Below are positions 46,134 to 54,960 of a stretch of DNA of 64,000 bases, one piece after another. Origin of the DNA: Abyssibacter profundi (GTDB lineage: Bacteria > Pseudomonadota > Gammaproteobacteria > Nevskiales > OUC007). The notes under the pieces are model-generated. The model saw only the letters and a list, made by a program, of their open reading frames with translations. It searched no databases and was not told the origin of the DNA. The DNA lies in NCBI RefSeq assembly GCF_003151135.1, contig NZ_QEQK01000002.1:235759-299758 (forward strand). Direction: 5' to 3'. Position numbers and translations under genes: made by a program. Every line of letters starts with the position of its first letter. The first letter of the stretch is position 1.

Positions 46134-46962
46134 GGCCTAACGCCTCTGGCTGGTGGGCCCGTTGCTTCCAGATGGCCTGTCCCAGCCGGTCAAAGCGCAG
46201 GGCGACATCGGTGAACTCGGCACGCAGCTGCGTGTTGATGAGCGTGTCCGGCAGCAGGGGGTCGAAGACCAACTGCCGGATGGCCTGATCCCCAAGCTCG
46301 AAGGCTTCACGGGCAGCCTGATCAAGCGGTTTGTCCTGCCAGCCGTCCATCCATTGACCCAGGGTTTCGATTTGTTGCCGATAACCCAATTCAAGCTGGC
46401 GTCGACGCCAGAGCCCCGGTGCGGCCTGTGTCCGAGTGGCATCCAGCGTGCTGGTGGTGAACACGGCGGCCGCCGGGTCCAGGCCCAGCCGATAAAGCCG
46501 GTCGCGGATGCTATCCAGCGAATCGCTGAGATTGTCGGGGCGCAGCGTGAGGCCGGATTCAAGCTCTCGCAGTCCCAACAATTGCAAGGCACGTTCGCGC
46601 TGGCGTACGACGGTTCGATCTGAACGCGGCAGGGCGCCGGTATGGACGATGATCCACCCACCGGACCAGGGCCGGACCCTGGCCTCGCCAGAACGCCAGC
46701 GGGCGACATCGTCCGCAAGCGTGGTCGCGGCGGGGCCGAGCTGGTACTGCCCACGATCAATGTGTTGGATGAGCCCGGCATTGCGGAGCCGGACCAGTGC
46801 CGTTCGGGCGCTGTTATCCGATACACCCATGAGCGTGCAGGCACCGACGAGGGCCTGGGCGGCCATCGGCTGTCCGGTTGTCGCGAGCAGCACCCGAAGA
46901 ATCACGTCCTTGGGTCGGGGAAGCTGGCGACCGGCAGATCGGTCAGAGGCAGCTGGCTTCAT
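46126..46962 (-). CDS. PaaX-family transcriptional regulator
   Basis: A 278-residue GntR-like regulator of the PaaX family. The N-terminal winged helix spans about residues 18-75 (DVILRVLLATTGQPM, SVSDNSART-like SDNSARTALVRLRNAGLI), followed by the PaaX central domain (GWIIVHTGALPRSDR) and the C-terminal PaaX domain. PaaX represses phenylacetate genes and is relieved by phenylacetyl-CoA; here it heads an operon with a desaturase and a crotonase, so its ligand is more likely another acyl-CoA. A 45-bp palindrome begins one base before its start codon. Confidence 0.9.
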   Translation of the reverse strand: MKPAASDRSAGRQLPRPKDVILRVLLATTGQPMAAQALVGACTLMGVSDNSARTALVRLRNAGLIQHIDRGQYQLGPAATTLADDVARWRSGEARVRPWSGGWIIVHTGALPRSDRTVVRQRERALQLLGLRELESGLTLRPDNLSDSLDSIRDRLYRLGLDPAAAVFTTSTLDATRTQAAPGLWRRRQLELGYRQQIETLGQWMDGWQDKPLDQAAREAFELGDQAIRQLVFDPLLPDTLINTQLRAEFTDVALRFDRLGQAIWKQRAHQPEALGHG

Positions 46963-47007
46963 AAATGGTACGAAATGCGAACATTATCGGCGCATTCTGT
47001 ACCATTT
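46963..47007 (-). promoter_or_regulatory. Palindromic operator and promoter of the paaX-like operon
   Basis: Two 17-base arms (46963-46979 and 46991-47007) are inverted repeats with two mismatches, around an 11-base spacer. The arm core is AAATGGTAC followed by GAAATGCG. On the minus strand the spacer region holds GATAAT (46983-46988), a good -10, so a repressor on the palindrome would cover the promoter. The start codon follows the -10 by only about 20 bases with no ribosome binding site, hinting at a nearly leaderless mRNA. Autoregulation by the PaaX-like protein is the simplest reading. Confidence 0.72.
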
Positions 47008-47016
47008 GGGCCGTGC

Positions 47017-49755
47017 TTAAAAGCGGTGCGTCAGGCGTAACCAGTAGCGCCGGCCCAGCAGGCGGTAGGCAGATTCATCCGTGTTCAGCTCGCCGCCATT
47101 GGGAATAAACGGTGGGGCCCGATCGGTGACGTTGTCGACACCGACGACCAGCGACAGGTTGTGCTGGCTGCGGTAACCCAGGTGCACGTCGTGATAAAGC
47201 CGCGAGCCCACCGCGTAGCGGGTGCCAGGCGCCAAGTCTCCGCCTTGGTCTTCGATGTCGTCTATCCATTCCAGGGCGTAGCCGGCGAACCACCGCTGCC
47301 CGTTCAAGCTGGCCGCGTACGTGCCTTTCCACGCGGGAATCACACCAAAATTATCGGCGTCGTAGCGACCAACTCCTGTCAAGGGTTGGGCACCGTCGAA
47401 AGCCTGCACGCTGCGCTCCAGCAACCGGCTGAGCAGCAGGCGGTGGTTGAGTTCCCCGATCGCTGTTGCATGGCGATAGCCGAACTCGATATCGACGCCA
47501 CGTGCCGTCTCGCGCGCCGCGTTCTGAAGGTTGCGCTGAATTGAGGCGATGCTGCCATCAGAGTTGCGCTGGATCCGGTCACAAAACGTCCGGCGTCCGG
47601 TGGCAATGCACTGCGATAAGAGGGTGGAGGCACCCAAGGCAGTGATGCCGTCGTGAATCTCGATATCAAAATAGTCGAGGCTCAAGCGGGCATTCGGAAA
47701 AGCCGGCCAGTTGAGAATCAGGCCAGACGTGAAGCTCGTGGCACGCTCCGGTGACAAGCGGGGATTGCCGCCACCGACGGCTGGAACCTCGTTGCCCGTC
47801 TGGTTGAAGCTCCCATCGGCGGGCACCCCCTGGGCGACGCAACGGTCCCTCTCGGTCTGGCTAAGCGATGAAAAGTCGGCGCAGGGGTCTTCGACGATCG
47901 GGTTGGATTCCGAGGCGCCGCCGAAGAGTTCGCCGACGGTGGGCGCTCGGAACGCCTCGCCATAACCCAGGCGTAGTGTCAGCCAGTCAGATGCTGCATA
48001 GCGCAGAGCCGTATCGAAAATCGTCTCGGCGTCGAAATTGGAGTAATCCACCCAGCGCAGACCCAGTTCCAGATCGAGCTGGCGCACGGCGGGGCGATTG
48101 GCCAGCAGCGGCAGTGCAAGCTCTGCGAAGAGGGCGCGGCTGTCGAAACCACCTTGCGTGGTTTGTCGTGCGGCGCCTGTCGTGTTCCCGGCGCGGGTCT
48201 GGGCATCGGGGACATCTTCGGCGTCGGTGGATCTGACATCGATGCCCACAGCCAAGCCCGCAGAGCCTGCGGGCATAGTCCAGGCATCCCGGTAGGCACT
48301 GGCAGATAGCAATGACTCCTCATTGACCTGCCGATCGGTCAGCGCCGACAGTCCCGCCCAGTCCAGCATGTCTGCAGTGATGGAGCCAGGACCACCGAAT
48401 AGATTGAGGGGCACGCATCCCGGCACAACGTCGTCGGCACTGCCACAACGGGCCACGCCGTTGTCAACGAAGGACGGACCCAGGGCGGCGGCCACGCGAT
48501 CGCGGCGGAGATCGCCGGTCTGGGTCTGCCGGACGCGATTGCGCCCGTGTTGGACCTGCGTCTGCCAGTGCCAGGGTCCGAGCAGCCCGTCCGCCCCCAG
48601 TGCCAGCATCCATAGCTGATTGTCCTGCACGAACCGTCGGGGGCCGGCCTCGACCAGACGTCGACGCGCGTCCGTAATCTCCTCGCCAAAGGGATTGTAG
48701 AAATTGTCCTCCGAGACGGTGACACCGGGGAGCCGGTTGGTGAAGAACGGCAGCGGCGCGATTTGGGTGTCGCTGTCTCGCTGTTGGAACAGCAGTTCAG
48801 CGGTCAGCGATAGCGACGGGCTGAGGTCGTGGCGCAGCGCGGTAAAAACCGACAGGCGGCGCGAATCCTGGATCAGATCTTCGAACGGGTTGAAGTTGAA
48901 GCGATCGGTGTCCGGACCCTCGTTGATGAAGGGTCGAAAGTCCTCAGCACGGTCGCCATCCTCGCCCTCGATCAAGGTGACGTTGCCATCGCTTGTACGG
49001 AATCGGCCATGGGGTGGGGCCGAGCTCCCGGTGGGAACAATGACGTTGTCGGGACCGCTAACGGTTAACCACCGTGATGAGAACGACCGGTCCGCGCGTC
49101 CAACCGACTGCTGGTCATGCAGGGTGATTCCCGCATTGAGCTGGGTCTGGCCGATGCGCCCGCCGGTGACCGCCGACAGGTCCAGCACGCCACCATCGCC
49201 GCGTTCCGTTAAGGCGGACCGGGCGGACATTTCCACGCCGGCGACGTGCTTTCGTGTCAGCACATTGACCACACCGGCGATGGCGTCGGCTCCGTAGGCC
49301 ACCGAGGCGCTGGAGGTCAGGACTTCAATGCGTTCGATCATGGCCATCGGGAGACTGGCCAGATCGACCACCCCCGACGAGCCGTTGCCGCCGGCGAGCA
49401 TACGGCGACCGTTCAGCAAAATCAGGGTTCGCTGCGCGCCCAAGCCTCGGAGCTCAACCGATTCGATACCGCGCGATAGCCCGCCGCCACTGCCACGCCG
49501 GTTCGTTGAGCCGCTCAGCGGTGAGCCGCTCATCATGGGCAGCGCCTGCAGGAATCGACCGAGCGTGCTGTGCCCGGAGCGGACCAGCTCATCCCGGTCG
49601 AATGCGACCACCGGATCCACGGCGGCGTCGCGCTCCAGGTGCGTGCCGGTCACGTCCAGCGTCTGAAGTTCAAGCGGCGTTTCGGTGTCGGCAGCCTGTG
49701 CGACCAACGCACAGGCCAACCCCGCCAGCATGCCGGCGGTGTATCTCAAGAACAT
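47017..49755 (-). CDS. TonB-dependent outer-membrane receptor
   Basis: A 912-residue receptor with signal peptide (ending near ALVAQAAD), a plug domain (IESVELRGLGAQRTLILLNGRRM, VDLASLPMAMIERIEVL, YGADAIAGVVNVLTR) and a long barrel ending in Phe (RLTHRF). The subclass with LGAQRTLILLNGRR is typical of receptors for bulky organic substrates, though the ligand is not evident. The start at 49755 was preferred to 49767 because GGGGATTGGA stands immediately upstream. It ends 54 bases before the paaX-like start and could be read into that operon; it diverges from the DUF4331 cluster. Confidence 0.93.
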   Translation of the reverse strand: MFLRYTAGMLAGLACALVAQAADTETPLELQTLDVTGTHLERDAAVDPVVAFDRDELVRSGHSTLGRFLQALPMMSGSPLSGSTNRRGSGGGLSRGIESVELRGLGAQRTLILLNGRRMLAGGNGSSGVVDLASLPMAMIERIEVLTSSASVAYGADAIAGVVNVLTRKHVAGVEMSARSALTERGDGGVLDLSAVTGGRIGQTQLNAGITLHDQQSVGRADRSFSSRWLTVSGPDNVIVPTGSSAPPHGRFRTSDGNVTLIEGEDGDRAEDFRPFINEGPDTDRFNFNPFEDLIQDSRRLSVFTALRHDLSPSLSLTAELLFQQRDSDTQIAPLPFFTNRLPGVTVSEDNFYNPFGEEITDARRRLVEAGPRRFVQDNQLWMLALGADGLLGPWHWQTQVQHGRNRVRQTQTGDLRRDRVAAALGPSFVDNGVARCGSADDVVPGCVPLNLFGGPGSITADMLDWAGLSALTDRQVNEESLLSASAYRDAWTMPAGSAGLAVGIDVRSTDAEDVPDAQTRAGNTTGAARQTTQGGFDSRALFAELALPLLANRPAVRQLDLELGLRWVDYSNFDAETIFDTALRYAASDWLTLRLGYGEAFRAPTVGELFGGASESNPIVEDPCADFSSLSQTERDRCVAQGVPADGSFNQTGNEVPAVGGGNPRLSPERATSFTSGLILNWPAFPNARLSLDYFDIEIHDGITALGASTLLSQCIATGRRTFCDRIQRNSDGSIASIQRNLQNAARETARGVDIEFGYRHATAIGELNHRLLLSRLLERSVQAFDGAQPLTGVGRYDADNFGVIPAWKGTYAASLNGQRWFAGYALEWIDDIEDQGGDLAPGTRYAVGSRLYHDVHLGYRSQHNLSLVVGVDNVTDRAPPFIPNGGELNTDESAYRLLGRRYWLRLTHRF

Positions 49756-49959
49756 TCCAATCCCCATGGGTCAGCAGTCAGGGGCGGGCAGCCGCTCCGC
49801 ACGCTGCTGGTGGCGGCCACTAGGCGCGGCCAGACCCTCTCATTGTGCCGTCCAAGCCGCGGCGCCGCATGTATTGAAGAAAAAATTCGATTCGGTGCAT
49901 CCGCTGAGTGCGTGGCCACGAACACAGTGGAACAACTCATGACATCGGGGACATTCGCC

Positions 49960-51537
49960 ATGCATTCATTCAACGGTCTCGGCGCCATCGTGGCGGCCGG
50001 AGCCCTCTCGACCACCATTGCGGGAGCCGCGTTCGCATCCAGCCATCGCGAGGCCCCGGGTATCACCGAAACACCCAAGGTCGATGGCACGGATTTCTAC
50101 CTGTTCAACAGCTACGAGCCCGACCGTGTAAATAGTGATGGCTCGTCGGACTTTGTCACGCTAATCGCCAATTATGTGCCCCTGCAGGATGCCTACGGTG
50201 GCCCGAACTACTTCTCGCTGGACGATAAGGCCCTTTACGAAATCCATGTCGATAATGACGGGGACAACGTCGAGGATCTGACCTTTCAGTTCCGCTTCAC
50301 CAATACGTTGAAGGGCGTGTCGTTACCGGTGGGTCCCGACGGCACACTGGTGCCCATCCCGTTGGTACAGGCGGGCGGCATCGGACCCGGCCCGGCGGAC
50401 ACCGGAGCGCTCAACCTCGAAGAAACCTACACGGTCACCGTGGTGCGCGGCGACCGGCGTGACGGGACGGCGACGCTGGCCACCAACGTCAATACCGGTG
50501 GAACCACCTTCCGCAAGCCCACCGATTACATCGGCACCAAGACCTTTGCGGATTACCAGGCCTACGCCGATGCCCATATCTGGGAAATCGCCGTGCCCGG
50601 CTGCAGTACCAACGGCAAGGTCTTTGTGGGTCAGCGTAAGGAAGGCTTTGTGGTTAACCTGGGTCAGGTCTTTGACCTGGTGAATCTCAATCCGCTGGGC
50701 GCACCCGACGCCGTGCCCAACACCATCGGCGACAAGAACGTCACGAGCCTGGCACTGGAACTGCCGGCGAGCTGCCTCACCGCAGGGAGTGATCCGGTGA
50801 TCGGTGGTTGGACGACGGCGAGCCTGCGACAGGCGCGGGTGGCCAATCCATTCCCGCAATCCAGTACCGAGAACGCGGTCGCGACCGGCTCGGTAGACGA
50901 GACGGTTGAAGGAGGGCCTTGGACGCAGGTCTCGCGCTTGGGTTCACCGCTGGTGAACGAGGTGGTGATCGGCATCGATGACAAGAATCGCTTCAATGCC
51001 AGTGAACCTCAGAATGATGGCCAGTTTGCCAAGTACGTGCTGACGCCCACACTGCCGGAACTGCTGGAGATTCTGTTTGCCGAGCCGGTGACGGGGAATC
51101 CGGATGCCGATCTTGCGCCGAATGCGTTCCCGCGTATTGATCTTGCCGTGGCCTTTCTGACCGGGGTGCCGGGGCTGAATCAGCCGGCGGCCGGTGCTGG
51201 TGGCCCCTTGGGCGAAGGCACGGTGCTGTCCGAACAGTTGCGCCTGAATACCTCGATCGCACCCACGCCAGCGACCTCGCAGAATCCGCTTGGGGTCCTG
51301 GCGGGTGACAACGCTGGCTTTCCGAACGGGCGCCGCCCCGGTGACGACGTCGTGGATGCCGCCTTACGCGTGGCCATGGGTGCGCTCTGCGAGCTCGATA
51401 ACGAGCCAGTGTTCGGCTGCGCGCCGGATGACGCTCCAGTTGGCGATGCACCGTTAACCGACCAATCGGCATCCGATGCATCGCAGTTCAGCACGGCCTT
51501 TCCCTATCTGCTGACCCCGCTGCCGGGTTCTCGCTAA
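49960..51537 (+). CDS. DUF4331 exported protein
   Basis: A 525-residue member of DUF4331, an exported family of unknown function. The signal peptide ends near AFASSHREAPG, and SHREAPGI then KVDGTDFYLFNSYEP is the family's conserved N-terminus. Further conserved parts are NYFSLDDKALYEIHVDNDGD (an acidic, possibly calcium-binding stretch), GFVVNLGQVFDLVN, LVNEVVIGIDDKNRFN and DDVVDAALRVAMGALC. The start at 49960 has GGGG nine bases upstream; 49939 is an alternative. It heads a cluster with a small lipoprotein, a TPR protein and a HupE/UreJ protein. Confidence 0.9.
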   Translation: MHSFNGLGAIVAAGALSTTIAGAAFASSHREAPGITETPKVDGTDFYLFNSYEPDRVNSDGSSDFVTLIANYVPLQDAYGGPNYFSLDDKALYEIHVDNDGDNVEDLTFQFRFTNTLKGVSLPVGPDGTLVPIPLVQAGGIGPGPADTGALNLEETYTVTVVRGDRRDGTATLATNVNTGGTTFRKPTDYIGTKTFADYQAYADAHIWEIAVPGCSTNGKVFVGQRKEGFVVNLGQVFDLVNLNPLGAPDAVPNTIGDKNVTSLALELPASCLTAGSDPVIGGWTTASLRQARVANPFPQSSTENAVATGSVDETVEGGPWTQVSRLGSPLVNEVVIGIDDKNRFNASEPQNDGQFAKYVLTPTLPELLEILFAEPVTGNPDADLAPNAFPRIDLAVAFLTGVPGLNQPAAGAGGPLGEGTVLSEQLRLNTSIAPTPATSQNPLGVLAGDNAGFPNGRRPGDDVVDAALRVAMGALCELDNEPVFGCAPDDAPVGDAPLTDQSASDASQFSTAFPYLLTPLPGSR

Positions 51538-51546
51538 GGAGGCGAC

Positions 51547-51852
51547 ATGAAACAGTTTGTTCTGATCGGGCTGCTAACGGCCGGCGCCACCGCACTTGTT
51601 GGCTGCGGCTCCGACAACAGCATTGCGATCAACACCTCACCGCCGGTGGTCGCTGATCCGGATCCATCACCGGATCCGGACCCCGACCCGGGTGCCAATG
51701 ATCAGCCGCTGGCCGGTGACCAGCAGGTGCTGGATTTAATCGCCAACCAGACCAATGACATGGCTGCGCCCATCGACATCAATGGCCTGGGTCTGGTGTT
51801 TAACGAGAATCCAGACGCGAACGTCTACGGGAATTTGGTACCGGATTCCTGA
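51547..51852 (+). CDS. Small lipoprotein with Asp-Pro repeats
   Basis: A 101-residue lipoprotein (lipobox LVGC) with an excellent AAGGAGG ribosome binding site, 9 bases after the DUF4331 gene. The middle is an Asp-Pro repeat (DPDPSPDPDPDPG), a rigid acidic linker that could bind divalent cations. The C-terminal half (VLDLIANQTNDMAAPIDING) is a short conserved-looking domain that I do not recognise. Probably a partner of the DUF4331 protein in the outer membrane. Confidence 0.8.
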   Translation: MKQFVLIGLLTAGATALVGCGSDNSIAINTSPPVVADPDPSPDPDPDPGANDQPLAGDQQVLDLIANQTNDMAAPIDINGLGLVFNENPDANVYGNLVPDS

Positions 51853-51871
51853 CCCGAGGTTGGGTGACCCG

Positions 51872-51963
51872 CCAGCGGCTGGGAACAAGCCGCTGGTCGC
51901 CAACTGACGCCCCACCCCTGGGCGTCATTGAATCCCGCCGCTTGGCCCGGCGGGATTTTTTTG
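51872..51963 (+). terminator. Terminator after the DUF4331-lipoprotein pair
   Basis: A first hairpin, CCAGCGGCT with AGCCGCTGG (51872-51896), is followed by a strong intrinsic terminator: AATCCCGCC pairs with GGCGGGATT at 51931-51957, and a T-run follows. It separates the first two genes of the cluster from the TPR gene, which must be read from its own promoter (a weak TTGACG stands at 51981). Confidence 0.85.
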
Positions 51964-52017
51964 TTTCGGCCCATGGCCGCTTGACGGCGCTGGGGCCGCC
52001 CGGAGCATGATGCTGCT

Positions 52018-53229
52018 ATGCCGACTCTTCAGAAGACTGTCATCGCCTGTGCAACTGTAGTGCTGGGCCTGCTTGTGCCGGGCTTCGGTCTCGCAGCGCC
52101 TTACACGCCGGCGCAACGCGACGTGGTCGTCGAAACGCTGCCCGCCATTGACCCTGCCGTGAGCGAGCAGGTGCAAACGCTGCATCGTCGTCTGGCCGCA
52201 GCACCGCAATCGGTGGCACTGGCCACCGAGCTGGCGCGTCATTACATCGACCTGTCCCGCCAAACCGACGACCCCCGGTATAACGGCTATGCCCAGGCGG
52301 CGCTGCGCCCCTGGTGGGAACAGCCGCAGCCACCCACCGAGGTGCTCATGTTGCGCGCCCATCTCCTGCAAAACCGCCATGCCTTCGACCAGGCGCGTTC
52401 CGATTTGCAGCAGGTGCTCGAACGCGACCCGCGTCGCGCCCAGGCCTGGTTGGAACTCGCCGCAATCGAGCGGGTGACCGGATCACTGGAGAATGCGCAT
52501 AAGGCCTGTGCAGCCTTGCTCACCCTGGCAAGCGCGCTGATCAGCGGGACCTGTCTGGCCGACATTGCATCGCTCACCGGCAAGGGGCAGGGCGCCTACG
52601 CCACGCTGGATCGGCTGTTACAAACCGCATCCGCCGATGCTGCGCCCGGCCTCCGTCGCTGGGCGCTAACCATTCAGGGGGAAATCGCCTGGCGACTCGG
52701 GCAGCCGGCTTTGGCACTGCAAGCCCTGGAGGCAGCCCTTGAGCTGGCCGAAGAAGAGGGCGTGTTCGACGGTTATCTGCTTGGCCTGTGGTCGGATTTC
52801 ATGCTGGCACGCGGGCAGGCGCGGCCGGTTCGCAAACGCCTGGCTCCGTATGCACACAGTGATGCCTTGCTGCTGCGCTACGTGATCGCCAGCAAGCGTT
52901 TGATGGCGGACGACGCCATTGCAATGGCCGATGTGCTCCGGCGTCGCTTTGAGGCCAGCCAACGGCGCGGCGACACCGTGCACCAACGCGAACAGGCGCG
53001 CTTTGCCCTGGATGTCGACGAGCAGCCGGCCGAGGCCCTTTGGCTCGCCCAACACAACTGGGCCGTGCAAAAGGAACCCGCCGACCTGCTGCTGCTCCTG
53101 CGTGCAGCCCTGGCGTTCAACCCGGCCGCCGCCGCGCCAGCACGTGCGTATCTGGCCTCGACCGGACTGGAAGATGTTCGCGCAGAGGTGTTAATCGAGC
53201 GACTCGATCAGCTGGACGCCGCCGCCTGA
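52018..53229 (+). CDS. TPR-repeat exported protein
   Basis: A 403-residue protein with an N-terminal signal peptide (cleavage near GLAAP) and helical repeats through most of its length. TPR-like units are clearest at about residues 108-180 (VLMLRAHLLQNRHAFDQARSDLQQVLERDP) and 220-250 (IAWRLGQPALALQALEAALELA). No enzyme motif is seen. It overlaps the HupE/UreJ gene (ATGA), so the two proteins are made together; a scaffold role is likely. Confidence 0.85.
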   Translation: MPTLQKTVIACATVVLGLLVPGFGLAAPYTPAQRDVVVETLPAIDPAVSEQVQTLHRRLAAAPQSVALATELARHYIDLSRQTDDPRYNGYAQAALRPWWEQPQPPTEVLMLRAHLLQNRHAFDQARSDLQQVLERDPRRAQAWLELAAIERVTGSLENAHKACAALLTLASALISGTCLADIASLTGKGQGAYATLDRLLQTASADAAPGLRRWALTIQGEIAWRLGQPALALQALEAALELAEEEGVFDGYLLGLWSDFMLARGQARPVRKRLAPYAHSDALLLRYVIASKRLMADDAIAMADVLRRRFEASQRRGDTVHQREQARFALDVDEQPAEALWLAQHNWAVQKEPADLLLLLRAALAFNPAAAAPARAYLASTGLEDVRAEVLIERLDQLDAAA

Positions 53230-54377
53230 TGGCCGTTCGGTCGAGGTGGCGCCCTGCGCGCGGCTGGTGGCTGCACTGGATATGGCTGGTGGTGGCCGGC
53301 ACGGCCCAGGCCCACAAGCCCAGCGACAGTTATCTGCAGTTCGATGTGGCCGGACAAACCATCGAGGGTCGATGGGATATTGCGATACGCGATCTCGAAT
53401 GGCAGCTGGGGCTGGACCAGGATGCGGACCGCCGTGTCACCTGGGGTGAGATCCAGGACCGTGAGCCGGCCATTGCCGGATACGCGCTCGCGCATCTCCA
53501 GGCCCGCATGGACGGACAGGTCTGCGACCTCAGCGCGGGCAGCCTCCAAATCGAAACCCATACCGATGGTGCCTATGTCTCGTTGCCGCTGAGCGGACGG
53601 TGCCCCAGGTTTGGCACGCAGGTTCAGTTGCAGTACGACCTGATGTTCGACCGGGATGCCCAGCATCGAGGCTTGCTACGAATCGCACACCGGGGGCAGG
53701 TCGAAACGGCTGTGTTCACGCCGACCCGTCGCAGGCAGGTCTTCGACTTGCGCGAAACCCGCGCCACGCGGGTGGCCTGGCAGTATTTTCATGAAGGCCT
53801 CTGGCACGTCTGGATTGGGCTGGATCACCTGCTGTTTCTGGCCGGGCTGCTCCTGCCGACGGTGTTGCGGCGTCAGCCGGGCGGCTTCCAGGTCGCCGAA
53901 AGCCCCGGTGAGACTCTGCGAGACGTGCTGTTTGTCGTGACCAGCTTCACGATGGCGCATTTCGTGGCCTTGTCGCTGGCCACGCTGGGTTGGCTAACAC
54001 TGCCGAGTCGCTGGGTGGAGTCTGCCGTGGCGCTGACCATTGTCTTCGCCGCAATGAACAATCTGGTGCCGGTGGTGACGCGACGACTCTGGTTGGTGGC
54101 GTTCGGCTTCGGGCTGATACACGGGGCCGGGTATGCGAGCGTGCTCAGCGATTTGGGGCTACCGCCCATCACGTTGGCGTTGGCCCTGTTGGCCTTTAAT
54201 GCCGGTGTTGAGGGGGCCCAGATTGCTGTGGCGGCCGTCACCTTACCGGTTGCGTTCTGGCTTCGGCGATATCGCTGGATGCAGTGGTGCGTACTGGTCC
54301 CAGGCGCGCTACTGGTCGCGTGGCTGGGTGTGCTGTGGTTTCTTGAGCGGGCGCTGAATCAGACGGTGCTGACATGA
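53229..54377 (+). CDS. HupE/UreJ-family membrane protein with exported N-terminal domain
   Basis: A 382-residue protein. A signal peptide ends near AQAHKPSD, an exported domain of about 150 residues follows, then about six membrane helices. The membrane part has the HupE/UreJ signatures HVWIGLDHLLFL, FTMAHF, LIHGAGYA and FNAGVEGAQ, whose His and Glu residues are thought to carry nickel or cobalt in relatives. The exported domain contains an EF-hand-like loop, DQDADRRVTWGE (Asp63-Glu74). It overlaps genes on both sides by four bases. Function is unproven; metal uptake is the best guess. Confidence 0.88.
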   Translation: MAVRSRWRPARGWWLHWIWLVVAGTAQAHKPSDSYLQFDVAGQTIEGRWDIAIRDLEWQLGLDQDADRRVTWGEIQDREPAIAGYALAHLQARMDGQVCDLSAGSLQIETHTDGAYVSLPLSGRCPRFGTQVQLQYDLMFDRDAQHRGLLRIAHRGQVETAVFTPTRRRQVFDLRETRATRVAWQYFHEGLWHVWIGLDHLLFLAGLLLPTVLRRQPGGFQVAESPGETLRDVLFVVTSFTMAHFVALSLATLGWLTLPSRWVESAVALTIVFAAMNNLVPVVTRRLWLVAFGFGLIHGAGYASVLSDLGLPPITLALALLAFNAGVEGAQIAVAAVTLPVAFWLRRYRWMQWCVLVPGALLVAWLGVLWFLERALNQTVLT

Positions 54378-54871
54378 TGAAAGATGCTAGGAATGCTGTG
54401 CGCTTGCTGGCGCTGACGATGCTCTGGGGCATCGCCCTCTCGGCGCAGGGGCACGGTGCGCATAGCAAGCCCTACGGGGGGGAGGTTCGTGCGTATCAGT
54501 TCGAGTATGCGCTGGGTGAACCCCTGCGACGTGCCGAGGTATCGGTCTACCCGCCCGATTCGGAGCAACGGTATTTGCAGGGCTGGACCGATCAACAGGG
54601 CGTGTTTGCCTTCGCTCCGGCGCGACCCGGCGCCTGGCGGCTGGAGATTCGCGACGGCAAGGGGCACGCCATCCAGCGTTATGTACGGGTCGGCCCGACG
54701 ACCGCAACATCGGCGGCTCCCAACCATGATCCAGCGCCGGCGCTGGCCCGTCATGGAATGGTGCTGATACTGGCCTTGAGCCTGCTGCTCAATGCCTGGC
54801 TGGGCCTGATGCTGCTACAGCAACGACAAATCAATCAGCGCCAGACCACGGACTCCCCCGAAGACGCTTGA
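54374..54871 (+). CDS. Small membrane-anchored protein with a beta-sandwich domain
   Basis: A 165-residue protein, translationally coupled to the HupE/UreJ gene (ATGATGA). It has a signal-type N-terminus ending in GHGAH, a single beta-sandwich domain of the carboxypeptidase-regulatory-like/DUF4198 style (YALGEPLRRAEVSVYPPDSE, GWTDQQGVFAFAPARPGAWRLEIRD), and a membrane helix near residues 135-153. In nickel/cobalt transporter systems small periplasmic proteins of this kind (NikL-like) accompany the permease. The His residues at the mature N-terminus would fit a metal role. Confidence 0.75.
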   Translation: MMKDARNAVRLLALTMLWGIALSAQGHGAHSKPYGGEVRAYQFEYALGEPLRRAEVSVYPPDSEQRYLQGWTDQQGVFAFAPARPGAWRLEIRDGKGHAIQRYVRVGPTTATSAAPNHDPAPALARHGMVLILALSLLLNAWLGLMLLQQRQINQRQTTDSPEDA

Positions 54872-54960
54872 CCTCAACATTACTTGATGTCTGAGACTGG
54901 CCGGGCTGTCGTGGTGACAGCGACCAGCCGGCGGCAGGCCGGCCCGTCAGGAGTCTCGAC

